A stretch of 64,000 nt of DNA from Burkholderia cenocepacia (GTDB lineage Bacteria; Pseudomonadota; Gammaproteobacteria; Burkholderiales; Burkholderiaceae), in NCBI RefSeq assembly GCF_900446215.1, contig NZ_UAQZ01000007.1, forward strand, positions 434,001-498,000, given 5' to 3'. The first letter of the stretch is position 1, and each line of letters opens with the position of its first letter. The notes below the pieces were generated by a model, which worked only from the letters and a program-made list of their open reading frames with translations, ran no database searches and was not told the DNA's origin. The position numbers and the translations under genes are program-made. This document shows positions 19,085 through 28,009 of the stretch, one piece after another.

Positions 19085-20623
19085 ATGACGCTATCCGACT
19101 CCCGCAGGAATGCGGTCGCGCTCGCGGCCGTCTGTCTCACTTCGCTGATGTTCGGCCTCGAAATCTCGAGCGTGCCGGTGATCCTGCCGACGCTCGAACA
19201 CGTGCTGCATGGCGATTTCAACGGCATGCAGTGGATCATGAACGCGTACACGATCGCGTGTACGACGGTGCTGATGGCGGCCGGCACGCTCGCGGACCGG
19301 TTCGGCCGCAAGCGCGTATACGTGATCGGCACCGTGCTGTTCGGCGCGACGTCGTTGCTGTGCGGGCTCGCGCCGAACGTGCCGGTGCTCGTCGCGGGCC
19401 GGCTGCTGCAGGGCGCGAGCGGCGGCGCGATGCTGATCTGCCAGATCGCCGTGCTGTCGCACCAGTTCCGCGAAGGGCGCGAGCGCGGCCGCGCATTCGG
19501 GATCTGGGGGATCGTGTTCGGCATCGGGCTCGGCTTCGGGCCGATCGTCGGCGGCGCGATCGTCGCGCTGGCGAACTGGCCGTGGGTGTTCCTCGTCCAT
19601 GCGCCGCTCGCGGCCGTCGCGCTCGTGCTGATCGGCGGCGCGGTGCAGGAATCGCGCGATCCGCATGCGGGCGCGCTCGACGTCGCGGGTATCGTCACGC
19701 TGTCGCTCGCGGTGCTCGGTGTCGCCTTTTACATCACGCAAGGCGCCGAACTCGGGCTGACGAGCGCGGCCGGCCTCGGCGTGCTCGGTGCGACCGTGGT
19801 CGCGGTGATCGGCTTCTTCATCGCGGAGCGCGCCAGCGCGCGGCCGATGTTCGACTTCTCGGTGTTCCGGATCCGCGCGTTCACCGGCGCGATCTTCGGC
19901 TCGATGGGGATGAACTTCAGCTTCTGGCCGTTCATGATCTACCTGCCGATCTGGTTCCAGGTCGCGCTCGGCTACGACAGCGTGACGGCCGGCCTCGCAT
20001 TGCTCGCGTACACGCTGCCGACGCTGATCGCGCCGCCGTTCGGCGAACGGCTCGCGCTGCGCTACGGGCCGGGCGTCGTGATTCCGGCCGGGCTGTTCAC
20101 GATCGCGGCCGGCTTCGTGCTGATGCGACTCGGCAGCGCGGCCGATCACGCGAGCTGGCTGACGATGCTGCCGGGTTGCGTGACCGCCGGCATCGGGCTC
20201 GGGCTGACCAACACGCCCGTCACCAACACGACGACGGGCGCGGTGCCGAGTGCGCGGGCCGGGATGGCGTCGGGCATCGACATGAGCGCGCGGATGATCT
20301 CGCTCGCGCTGAACATCGCGGCGATGGGCTTCGTGCTGGTGGCGGGGATCGTCGCGAGCCTGAAGGGCGGGCCGGCCGGCGCAATCGGCGACGCGGCGCT
20401 GCGTCGGCTCGCGCAGGAAATCGCGGCGGGCCGCACCGACGGGCTGCAGGCGATCGCGCCGGCGCTCGCGCAGGCCGACCCGAGCGGCGCGGCGCTGCAC
20501 GCGGCGCTCGTGCACGGGTTCGGCTGGGTGATGGTGTACGGCGCGGCGGGCGTGGCCTTGCTCGCAACGGCGAGCGCGGTGGCGTTCGCACCGGCGCGGC
20601 GCGGGGCGGCCGTGTGCGAATGA
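19085..20623 (+). CDS. MFS multidrug exporter, DHA2 (EmrB/QacA) family
   Basis: A 512-residue membrane protein with 14 predicted helices. MFS motif A is LADRFGRKRVYVIG (about residues 69-82), and the motif C type glycine pattern is IVFGIGLGFGPIVGG. DHA2 proteins export drugs or toxic organics with proton antiport across the inner membrane. The start at 19085 fits the beginning of helix 1 but has no strong ribosome site; GGAGG at about 19044 is too far, so an upstream non-ATG start is possible. Probably regulated by the divergent LysR gene. Confidence 0.9.
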   Translation: MTLSDSRRNAVALAAVCLTSLMFGLEISSVPVILPTLEHVLHGDFNGMQWIMNAYTIACTTVLMAAGTLADRFGRKRVYVIGTVLFGATSLLCGLAPNVPVLVAGRLLQGASGGAMLICQIAVLSHQFREGRERGRAFGIWGIVFGIGLGFGPIVGGAIVALANWPWVFLVHAPLAAVALVLIGGAVQESRDPHAGALDVAGIVTLSLAVLGVAFYITQGAELGLTSAAGLGVLGATVVAVIGFFIAERASARPMFDFSVFRIRAFTGAIFGSMGMNFSFWPFMIYLPIWFQVALGYDSVTAGLALLAYTLPTLIAPPFGERLALRYGPGVVIPAGLFTIAAGFVLMRLGSAADHASWLTMLPGCVTAGIGLGLTNTPVTNTTTGAVPSARAGMASGIDMSARMISLALNIAAMGFVLVAGIVASLKGGPAGAIGDAALRRLAQEIAAGRTDGLQAIAPALAQADPSGAALHAALVHGFGWVMVYGAAGVALLATASAVAFAPARRGAAVCE

Positions 20624-20653
20624 CGCGGCCGGCGTGCGGCGCGTGACGGCCGG

Positions 20654-22033
20654 TCAGGACGTCCCGCCGCCGAGCGCGCGGTAGAGCTTCATCTGGTTGT
20701 TGAGCCGGTTCAGGCGGGTCAGCTCGTCGGCGCTCTGCGCGCTCCTCAGCACCTGTTGCTGGTCGAGCCACGGCTGCACGGCGGTCGCGCCGGCCGCGAA
20801 GCGCGCGGCGGCCAGCCGTTCGGCACGCTGCGCCTGCGCGAGCGACAGCGCGCGCTGTTCGGCCTCGCGTTCGAGCTGCACGCGCGCCGACAGCGCATTC
20901 TCGACTTCCGCGAGCGCCGTGTAGAGCCGCTGGCGGAACCCGACGACCGCTTCCTCGTACTGCGACTTCGACACCTTGATCTGCAACTGCATCGTGTTCC
21001 ACTGGATGAACGGCAGCGCGAGGCCGAGCCCGAGCGTGCCGACCGGGTTCGTCAGCACGCGCTCGAGGCTCGTGCTCGTCGTGCCGGCGCTGCCGGTCAG
21101 CGTGAAGGTCGGGTAGAAGCTCGTGCGCGTCGCGTCGACCTGCGCGAGCGATTCGCGCAGCCGGAATTCCGCCGCCCGCAGATCGGGGCGCCGGCCGAGC
21201 AGGCTCGCGGGCAGGCCGGCCGCCACGTCGGGCGGTGCGGCATCCGGCAGTGCCGCCGGCTCGGCCGCCAGTTGCTGCGGCGGCCGGTCGAACAGGATCG
21301 CGAGCGCGTGGCGGTTCTCGGTGCGCTGCTGGATCAGTTGCGTCTGCGCCGCGCGTTGCGCGGCGAGGCTCTGTTCGGCCTGCGCGAGATCGAGCCCCGA
21401 CACGGCGCCGGCCGCGTGCCGCGACCGGACGAGCGCGAGCGTGCGCACCGCATACGCGATGTTCGCGTCGCCGAGCGCGATCTGCCGGTTCAGATAGCCG
21501 ATCTGCCAGTACAGCGCCGCGGTCGTGCCGATCAGCGACAGCCGCGCGGCTTCGAGATCGGCGGCCGTCGCGTCGGCTTCCCAGTGCGCGGCATCGCGCA
21601 GCGCGGCCAGCCGGCCCCACAGGTCGATTTCGTAGCTGAGCGAACCGTTGAGGCCGCTCGACTGGCTCGTCCGGTGCGTATCGAGCGTGCGCGACACGGC
21701 GCCGTTCGCGCCGAGCGTCACGTTGGGCGTCAGGTTCGTATCGACGAGCCCGGCCTGCAACTGCGCGCGATACACGCGGATCGCCGCGATCGCGAGGTCG
21801 TTGTTGGCGCGCAGCGCGTCGTCGATCAGCGCGTCGAGTTGCGGATCGCCGAAGCTGCGCCACCAGTCGCGCGCGGCGGGCGGCGCGTCGGCCGTGACCG
21901 GCGCGGCCCAGTTCGCGGGCATCGCGACGGGCGGCAGCGGATCGTGGCGCGTACCCGCGCAGCCGGCGAGCAAAGCGGCCGCGCAGGCGAATGCGCCGAG
22001 GTGGCGAAGCGGGGAGGAATGCGTGATGGTCAT
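20654..22033 (-). CDS. Outer-membrane efflux lipoprotein, OprM/NodT family
   Basis: A 459-residue outer membrane factor. The signal peptide ends in lipobox LLAGC (lipid-modified Cys about residue 25). The mature part has the two repeated helical OEP halves of TolC-type channels (segments DLAIAAIRVYRAQLQAGLVDTNLTP and LRAAEFRLRESLAQVDATRTSFYPTF). It forms the trimeric exit duct for MacAB. It follows macB by six bases and is the last gene of the macA-macB-OMF operon. Confidence 0.93.
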   Translation of the reverse strand: MTITHSSPLRHLGAFACAAALLAGCAGTRHDPLPPVAMPANWAAPVTADAPPAARDWWRSFGDPQLDALIDDALRANNDLAIAAIRVYRAQLQAGLVDTNLTPNVTLGANGAVSRTLDTHRTSQSSGLNGSLSYEIDLWGRLAALRDAAHWEADATAADLEAARLSLIGTTAALYWQIGYLNRQIALGDANIAYAVRTLALVRSRHAAGAVSGLDLAQAEQSLAAQRAAQTQLIQQRTENRHALAILFDRPPQQLAAEPAALPDAAPPDVAAGLPASLLGRRPDLRAAEFRLRESLAQVDATRTSFYPTFTLTGSAGTTSTSLERVLTNPVGTLGLGLALPFIQWNTMQLQIKVSKSQYEEAVVGFRQRLYTALAEVENALSARVQLEREAEQRALSLAQAQRAERLAAARFAAGATAVQPWLDQQQVLRSAQSADELTRLNRLNNQMKLYRALGGGTS

Positions 22034-22039
22034 GTTTCG

Positions 22040-24085
22040 TCAGTCGCGCGCGAGCGCATCGATCGGATCGAGCCGCGACGCGTTGCGCGCGGGCATGAAC
22101 CCGAAAATCACACCGGTGAGCGTCGAGCACACGAACGCGGTCACGATCGCGCCGGCCGAGAACACCATCTTCCACTGCGCGACGAACATCGAGAACAGCG
22201 CGCCGAGCCCGAACGACAGCGCGATGCCGATCGTGCCGCCGAGCAGGCACACGAGCACGGCCTCGACGAGGAACTGCTGCAGGATGTCGGACTGGCGCGC
22301 GCCGACCGCCATCCGGATGCCGATCTCGCGCGTGCGTTCGGTCACCGACACCAGCATGATGTTCATCACGCCGATCCCGCCGACGACGAGCGAGATCACC
22401 GCGATCAGCGACAGCAGCAGCGTCAGCGACTGGCCGGTTTTCTCGACGGTCTTGACCACGCTGTCCATGTTGTACGTGAAGAAGTCCTTGCGGCCGTGGC
22501 GCTGGATCATCAGCTTCTCGAGGCTTTTCTCGGCGGCGGCGCTCGGCTGCCCGTCGCGCACCCGCACGGTGATGCTGTCGAGATAGCGCTGGCCGAACAG
22601 ACGCCCGCTGGCGGTCGTGTACGGCACCCACACGTTCAGGCTTTTCACGCTGCCGAATGCGCTCTTCTTGTCGGCGGTCACGCCGATCACGACGCACGGC
22701 ACGTTGTCGACCAGGATCACTTCGCCGACCGGATTGCGCGTCGCGCCGAACAGCTTGCGGCGCGTGTTCTGGTCGATCACGGCCACCTGCGCCTGACGGC
22801 GCACGGCATCGTCGTCGAACGCGACGCCGAGCGCGAAGCGCATTCCGCGCGCCTGGAAGTAGCGTTCGCCGACGCCGCTCACGAGCGCGTTCACATTGAC
22901 GTTGCGGAAGCGCAGCAGCAGCGTGCGCGACGTTTCGGGCGTCGCGCTGTCGACGTACGGTTGCTCCGCGAGCGCGACGACGTCCGCGGGCACGAGCGTC
23001 TGGATCGTGTCCGCGCGGCTGTCGCCCCAGTCGGCGCCCGGATAGAGGCTGATCGTATTGGTGCCGATGCTGCCGATCTCCTCGAGCATGTAGCGCTTCG
23101 CGCCTTCGCCGACCGCGACGATCGACACGACCGACGTGATGCCGATGATGATGCCGAGCATCGTCAGCAGCGTGCGCAGCCGGTGCGACACGAGTGCGAT
23201 CCACGCCATCCGGCACGCTTCGGCGAAGCGGCCGGTGCCGGCGGCGAAGCGGGGGGCGCGTGGGCCGGGATCGGTGTCGGCGGGCGGCGGGGCATCGTGC
23301 GGCGCGGGCGACGAAGCCGTCTCGGCTGCCGTTTCGGCTGGCGTTTCGGCTACGTCGGCTGCGCCGATTCCGACTTCCGCGAGCGCCTCCGCGTAGTGGC
23401 GGTTCGGCCGGTCGGCGACGATCTCGCCGTCGCTGATTTCGATGATGCGCCGCGCATGGCGCGCCACCGCCTTGTCGTGCGTGACGATCACGATCGTATG
23501 GCCGAGCGCGTTCAGCTCGTGCAGGATGCGGATCACGTCCTGGCCGCTTTTCGTGTCGAGTGCGCCGGTCGGTTCGTCCGCGAGGATCACCTGGCCGCCG
23601 TTCATCAGCGCGCGCGCAATGCTCACGCGCTGCTGCTGGCCGCCGGACAGTTGGCCGGGCCGGTGATGCGCGCGATCCGCGAGCCCGAGGCGCGCGAGCA
23701 ACGCGCGGGCGCGTGCATGCCGCTCGGCGCGCGGGGTGCCCGCGTAGATCGCCGGCATTTCGAGGTTCGCGACCGCGTCGACGTGCGGCAGCAAGTGATA
23801 GCGCTGGAATACGAAGCCGAAGTGCTCGCGGCGCAGCTGCGCGAGCTCGTCGCTGTCGAGCATGTGCGTGTCGCGGCCGCCGACCGTGTAGGTGCCTTCG
23901 CTCGGATGATCGAGGCAGCCGAGGATGTTCATCAGCGTCGACTTGCCGGACCCCGACGCGCCGACGATCGCGACGATCTCGCCCGCGTCGATCGACAGGT
24001 TGACGTTGTTCAGGACGACGACGTCCTTGTCGCCGGCCGGAAAGCGTCGCGTGACGGCGGCGAGTTTCAGCAGGGGCTGGCGCAT
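22040..24085 (-). CDS. macB: MacB-type macrolide export ATP-binding/permease protein
   Basis: A 681-residue fusion of an N-terminal ABC ATPase with a C-terminal permease. Walker A is GASGSGKST (about residues 38-46), the signature is LSGGQQQR and Walker B is VILADEPTGALD. A linker of about 60 residues rich in Ala, Pro and Glu follows, then four membrane helices with a large periplasmic MacB_PCD domain between helices 1 and 2, ending in an FtsX domain. MacB drives periplasm-to-outside export of macrolides, lipopeptides, toxins or siderophores with MacA and an outer membrane factor. The start lies two bases after the macA stop (TAACGATG). Confidence 0.95.
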   Translation of the reverse strand: MRQPLLKLAAVTRRFPAGDKDVVVLNNVNLSIDAGEIVAIVGASGSGKSTLMNILGCLDHPSEGTYTVGGRDTHMLDSDELAQLRREHFGFVFQRYHLLPHVDAVANLEMPAIYAGTPRAERHARARALLARLGLADRAHHRPGQLSGGQQQRVSIARALMNGGQVILADEPTGALDTKSGQDVIRILHELNALGHTIVIVTHDKAVARHARRIIEISDGEIVADRPNRHYAEALAEVGIGAADVAETPAETAAETASSPAPHDAPPPADTDPGPRAPRFAAGTGRFAEACRMAWIALVSHRLRTLLTMLGIIIGITSVVSIVAVGEGAKRYMLEEIGSIGTNTISLYPGADWGDSRADTIQTLVPADVVALAEQPYVDSATPETSRTLLLRFRNVNVNALVSGVGERYFQARGMRFALGVAFDDDAVRRQAQVAVIDQNTRRKLFGATRNPVGEVILVDNVPCVVIGVTADKKSAFGSVKSLNVWVPYTTASGRLFGQRYLDSITVRVRDGQPSAAAEKSLEKLMIQRHGRKDFFTYNMDSVVKTVEKTGQSLTLLLSLIAVISLVVGGIGVMNIMLVSVTERTREIGIRMAVGARQSDILQQFLVEAVLVCLLGGTIGIALSFGLGALFSMFVAQWKMVFSAGAIVTAFVCSTLTGVIFGFMPARNASRLDPIDALARD

Positions 24086-24087
24086 CG

Positions 24088-25281
24088 TTACACCACGTCC
24101 GACAGCGGTGCGCGCTCGTCCGCCGACGCTTCGCCGATCACGACGCGCTCGCCGTCCTTCAGGCCGGCCAGCACTTCGACGCGCACGTTGTTGTTGATGC
24201 CGATGCGGATATGGCGCGTTTCCGTGCTGCCGTCGGCGCGCAGCACGCGCACCGCCACGGTGCCGTCCTTGCGCTTCTCGCCGAGCGCGGCGGCCGGAAT
24301 GCTGAGCGCGTTGCGCGCGTTGCCGAGCACGATGTTGACCTGCGCGGTCATCGCGATGCGCAGCCGGTGCTCGGGATTCGGCACGTCGAACAGCGCGTTG
24401 TAGAACACCGCGCTGTTCGGTTTCGCGCCGCCACCCGCGCCGCCGCCGAGCGGGCTTTGCGCTTCGGCGTAGTTCTGCGGCGCCGGTTCGATCGCGCGTA
24501 GCTTGCCGTAGTGACGCTTGTCCGGTTCGCCGAGGATCGTGAAATACGCGGTCTGGCCGGCGCTCACGCGAATCACGTCCGCTTCCGACACCTGCGCTTT
24601 CACGGTCATCGTGTCGAGATTCGCGAGCTTCAGGATCACCGGCGCCTGTTGCTGCGCGATCACGGTCTGGCCTTCCTGCGTGACGATCGCGACGACCTCG
24701 CCGTCGATCGGCGCGACGATGCGCGTGTAGCCGAGGTTGGCCTGCGCGGTCTCGATCTGGATGCGGGCCGAACGGATCTGCGCGGCGAGCGACGCGAGCG
24801 TCGCGCGCTGCACGTCGAGCGCAGCGCGCGCGGCCTCGAACGATTCGCGCGACGTCGCGTCGTCGGGCAGCATCGCCTGCTGGCGGCGGAACGCGAGTTC
24901 GGCCTGGGTCAACTGCGCGGCGGTCGATTGTTGCTGCGCGCGCAGGCTTTCTTCGCTGGCGCGCGCCTGGCGCAGCGCGTTTTCCGAGATCACCGGGTCG
25001 ATCTCGGCGAGCCACTGGCCCTTCGTGACCTTGTCGCCGAGCTTGACCTTCAGCGTCTTCAACTGCCCCGACACCTGCGCGCCGACGTCGACTTGCCTGA
25101 ACGCCTGCAGCGCGCCGGTCGCGAGCACCGCGTTCTCGAGATCGCCGCGCGTGACGGGCGCGGACAGGTACTGCGGATGCTTGTCGGGCGCGCAGGCCTT
25201 CAGCGTGACGCCGACGGCGATTGCGACGACGGCAAGGGTAGCCAGCACGATGCGCCGGCGGCGATGGGTCTTCTGGGTCAT
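24088..25281 (-). CDS. macA: MacA-type periplasmic adaptor
   Basis: A 397-residue membrane-fusion protein. It has an N-terminal anchor (about residues 11-27 after a basic TQKTHRRRR start), the biotinyl-lipoyl halves (VDVGAQVSGQLKTLKVKLGDKVTKGQ and YTRIVAPIDGEVVAI), a helical hairpin of about 80 residues between them, a beta-barrel domain, and the C-terminal region. A Gly-rich insertion (GGGAGGGAK near 320) is a small oddity. The start at 25281 is preferred to the Arg-rich upstream extension (25392) because it precedes the membrane anchor directly. First gene of the operon. Confidence 0.93.
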   Translation of the reverse strand: MTQKTHRRRRIVLATLAVVAIAVGVTLKACAPDKHPQYLSAPVTRGDLENAVLATGALQAFRQVDVGAQVSGQLKTLKVKLGDKVTKGQWLAEIDPVISENALRQARASEESLRAQQQSTAAQLTQAELAFRRQQAMLPDDATSRESFEAARAALDVQRATLASLAAQIRSARIQIETAQANLGYTRIVAPIDGEVVAIVTQEGQTVIAQQQAPVILKLANLDTMTVKAQVSEADVIRVSAGQTAYFTILGEPDKRHYGKLRAIEPAPQNYAEAQSPLGGGAGGGAKPNSAVFYNALFDVPNPEHRLRIAMTAQVNIVLGNARNALSIPAAALGEKRKDGTVAVRVLRADGSTETRHIRIGINNNVRVEVLAGLKDGERVVIGEASADERAPLSDVV

Positions 25282-25447
25282 GAGAATGCAGCGAGGATGA
25301 AGCGGGCGCCGGCGATGCGTGGGGCCGAACGGAACGATCCGGTCGGCGCCGCGTGCCGGGCGTGTTGCCCGCGACGGGTTCCGCGTACGCATCGCGCGGG
25401 CGTGCCGAATCGAATCAGGCGCTCATGGTAAGCGAGGAATTCGCGCC

Positions 25448-25479
25448 AAATCGTGTGGAAATTGTGCTGAATTGTGTGG
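25448..25479 (-). promoter_or_regulatory. Three phased direct repeats upstream of macAB
   Basis: Three copies of AATYGTGYKGA read on the plus strand at 25448-25458, 25459-25469 and 25469-25479, spaced 11 and 10 bases, that is on one face of the helix. They lie about 170-200 bases upstream of macA in an AT-rich pocket. This layout fits tandem binding of an OmpR/PhoB-type response regulator. Confidence 0.45.
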
Positions 25480-25552
25480 ACGCCGTATCGATGCGCGGGC
25501 CGGACGGTGCAATTGTTTCGATCTGTGAAGGCGGCGATCCGCCGCGACCGCG

Positions 25553-26281
25553 CTACCGCCGCGCGGCGACGATCGCCATCATCGGCCGGTCGCGTTCCTC
25601 GTCGAGAGCGGGCAGCGCGTCGACCTGCCCGGGCGTCGGCGCCCATTCGTCGAGGTGCGTGAGCGTGAAGCCGCTGCGGATCAGCAGGTTCACGAGCGTG
25701 CCGAGCGTGCGATGCTGCTTGACGACGCCCGGCGCGAGCCAGTCGGTCACGCGTTCGCCTTCGCGCTGGTAGCCGTCGAGCGGCCACGAGCGGTTACCCT
25801 GCGCATCGACGACGAAACCTGGCCGGCGCGGCGCCGTATAGATCGGATGCTCGATCGAGAACACGAGCCGGCCGCCCGGCACGAGCGCGCGGTGGATCGT
25901 GCGCAGCAGCGTGTCGAGGTGCACGACGTAGTGGAATGCGAGCGAGCTGTACGCGAGATCGAACGCGGCATCCGGCAGCGCGAGCGTTTCGAGGTCGGCG
26001 CGACGGTACGTGATCGCCGGATGCGCGGTGGTCGATGTCGCGCGTTCGAGCATGCGTTCGGACACGTCGATGCCGAGCACGCCGGCAGCGCCCTGGTCGG
26101 CGGCCCAGCGGCTGAACCAACCGTAGCCGCAACCGAGATCGAGCACGTGACGGCCGTGCAGGTCGGGTAGCAGCGCGCGCAGCGCGGGCCATTCGGGCGC
26201 GCCGTCGAGCCCGTGAATCGAGCGGTTCAGGCGGCTGTAACCTTCGAAGAAGGCCGGGTCGTCGTAGATGTTCTGCGTCAT
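25553..26281 (-). CDS. SAM-dependent class I methyltransferase
   Basis: A 242-residue Rossmann-fold methyltransferase. Motif I is VLDLGCGYGWFSRWA (about residues 46-60), followed by GIDVSERMLERA with the ribose-binding Asp, and the post-motif LAYSSLAFHYV. It belongs to the Methyltransf_11/UbiE-like group whose substrates vary. The upstream extension to 26458 lacks family similarity, so the ATG at 26281 is taken. Flanked by the HD gene on the same strand, 55 bases upstream. Substrate unknown. Confidence 0.88.
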   Translation of the reverse strand: MTQNIYDDPAFFEGYSRLNRSIHGLDGAPEWPALRALLPDLHGRHVLDLGCGYGWFSRWAADQGAAGVLGIDVSERMLERATSTTAHPAITYRRADLETLALPDAAFDLAYSSLAFHYVVHLDTLLRTIHRALVPGGRLVFSIEHPIYTAPRRPGFVVDAQGNRSWPLDGYQREGERVTDWLAPGVVKQHRTLGTLVNLLIRSGFTLTHLDEWAPTPGQVDALPALDEERDRPMMAIVAARR

Positions 26282-26336
26282 GCGTCGGCTCAGGTGCGGG
26301 TGGGGCGCGCAAGGTGGTACGCCCGATCCCGCGAGC

Positions 26337-26918
26337 TTACGCGCGCTGCCCACCCGCGTCGATCCTGCGCTGCGTGTCGACATCGACGATCTCGCGGATC
26401 GCGCTGAACAGCGGCGCGGCGTCGGTATAGCGCCGGCCGTAGCCGAGATTGAACGCATAGTCGAAATCGGGCGGATTGCTGCCCTGGTTGTGCTGCAGGA
26501 TCGTTTCGAGCTTGTCGAGCGCTTTCGCCGCGCGGGCTTCCGGCGAGGCGGCCGCCTCGTATTCGTCCCACAGCGCGACGATCTCGTCGCGCGCCGCGCG
26601 GTCGAGCGACGCGGTCAGCGTCAGCAGGTCGTCGCGTTCGTGCACGCTCTTGTCGGGGTGCGCGGCCTGCTCGATCGCGGGGATGTCGCCGTGCAGCGCC
26701 TCGCCGAGGTCGTGGACGACGCACAGTTTCAGCAGCTTCAGCGTATCGACGCCGGGCAGCGCTTCGGCGAACACGAGCGCCATCAGGCACAGCCGCCAGC
26801 TATGCTCGGCCGTGCTTTCCGCGCGCCCGGCCGACGTGTGGCCGCTGCGCAGCACGTCCTTCAGGCGTTCGGCGTCGCGCAGGAAATCGAGGCGCGCGCG
26901 GATCGTATCGGGATTCAT
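26337..26918 (-). CDS. HD-domain phosphohydrolase (YfbR / HDDC2-like 5'-nucleotidase)
   Basis: A 193-residue HD-superfamily protein. Metal-binding residues are visible as His39 (AEHSWR), His69-Asp70 (VVHDLGEA) with Glu73, and a later Asp in the DKLETILQ helix. The pattern AEHSW...VVHDLGE...GDIP is characteristic of YfbR/HDDC2 5'-deoxynucleotidases that hydrolyse dNMPs to deoxynucleosides. Length fits the family (about 190-200). It may share a transcript with the methyltransferase. Confidence 0.9.
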   Translation of the reverse strand: MNPDTIRARLDFLRDAERLKDVLRSGHTSAGRAESTAEHSWRLCLMALVFAEALPGVDTLKLLKLCVVHDLGEALHGDIPAIEQAAHPDKSVHERDDLLTLTASLDRAARDEIVALWDEYEAAASPEARAAKALDKLETILQHNQGSNPPDFDYAFNLGYGRRYTDAAPLFSAIREIVDVDTQRRIDAGGQRA

Positions 26919-26996
26919 GGTCGGCGTCCTTGCGATGAACCGCCAAGCGTACGCCGGCCGGCCGCGGGGTGTCCACGCATGAAATATGCGTGGGCG

Positions 26997-27563
26997 TCAG
27001 TGCGCGTCCAGCGTTTCCACGAGCCGCACGGCCGAGCCGTCCGACAGCGTCATCCGCGTCCATCGGCACAGGCTGCCGCGAATCGGCACGACGCGCGACG
27101 CGTTCGCGCCGGTATCGAACTCGACGCTCGGCGGTCCCGCGCGGTCGTACCAGCCGAGCGGGTCGAGCGCGGCTTCCATGCGGGCGATTTCCGGCGTCGC
27201 ATAGCGCCACAGCGACGCGCCGAGCAGCGTCGAAAGCGGCCGCGAGAACTCGGCCGCGCGCGCCGGCGAGCTGGCCAGCAGGCGGTGCGTGAGGTCGCAC
27301 ACGAGATGCATGCGGCCCGTGCTGCCGGCGATCAGCCGCGCGAGCGCGTGGTCGCCCGCGGAATCGAGGCGCGCGGCGAGCAGCCGTTCGGCCGTCGCGC
27401 GCTCGGCGGGCGACATCTGCTGAAGGCCGGCTTCCCAGCGGGAGATCGTCGATTGCGCGACGCGGAACAGTTCGGCTGCATGGCTTTGCTTTACGCGGTG
27501 CAGCGCGCGCCAGCGCTTGAGTTGCGGGCCGAGCGAGGATGGATGAAGCGGCGGGTGGGGCAT
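26997..27563 (-). CDS. XRE-family helix-turn-helix regulator
   Basis: A 188-residue protein with a Cro/C1-type helix-turn-helix at about residues 12-66 (LKRWRALHRVKQSHAAELF then AQSTISRWEAGLQ). The C-terminal 110 residues look like a PAS-like or small ligand-binding domain (LHASLLRR-style helices followed by TRMTLSDG strands) without a clear family. Probably a stand-alone repressor. Neighbours do not reveal the target. Confidence 0.8.
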   Translation of the reverse strand: MPHPPLHPSSLGPQLKRWRALHRVKQSHAAELFRVAQSTISRWEAGLQQMSPAERATAERLLAARLDSAGDHALARLIAGSTGRMHLVCDLTHRLLASSPARAAEFSRPLSTLLGASLWRYATPEIARMEAALDPLGWYDRAGPPSVEFDTGANASRVVPIRGSLCRWTRMTLSDGSAVRLVETLDAH

Positions 27564-28009
27564 GTCGATGCTCCTGTTTCATGCGTCGGCCAGCGCCATG
27601 GCTGACAGGGGCGGCCTGGAACCTGGCGAGTGGCGGCCAGCATGTGCCGGCGTGTAATCGGTCCATGCATGTGCTCTCGTCCCGTCTGTGCGGTTCGGCT
27701 GGGTGGCTTTCGCCCTCGGAAGCCGGATTCTCCCGTATCCGCCGCCCGTTGTCGAACCCGAAACCTGCCGTGGCAGCGGGCGGCCGGGGCGGTCCGCGCC
27801 CCGCCGAAAACGTTTTCGCCAGGCTTTCAACCGGCTCCGCCATATCTTATTATTCGGCCAGAGCGGCGCATGCCGGCCGCCATCGATCACGTCGACGACA
27901 TGACGGGCCGGCCACGACGACCGCCTTCCGGCCGGCACGTCGCCCGACGCGCGGTCGAAACGACAGGGGGCGCGAGGCCGCGCGTATCCCGAAAAAATAC
28001 GAGGGCGCA
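27564..28009. promoter_or_regulatory. Divergent gap with LacI-type palindrome at 27805-27818
   Basis: A 446-bp gap between the XRE gene and the HdeD-like gene. The 14-bp perfect palindrome CGAAAACGTTTTCG (27805-27818) with a central CG has the form of LacI/GalR/PurR-family operators. It lies about 190 bases before the HdeD-like start. No other element is recognised. Confidence 0.4.
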
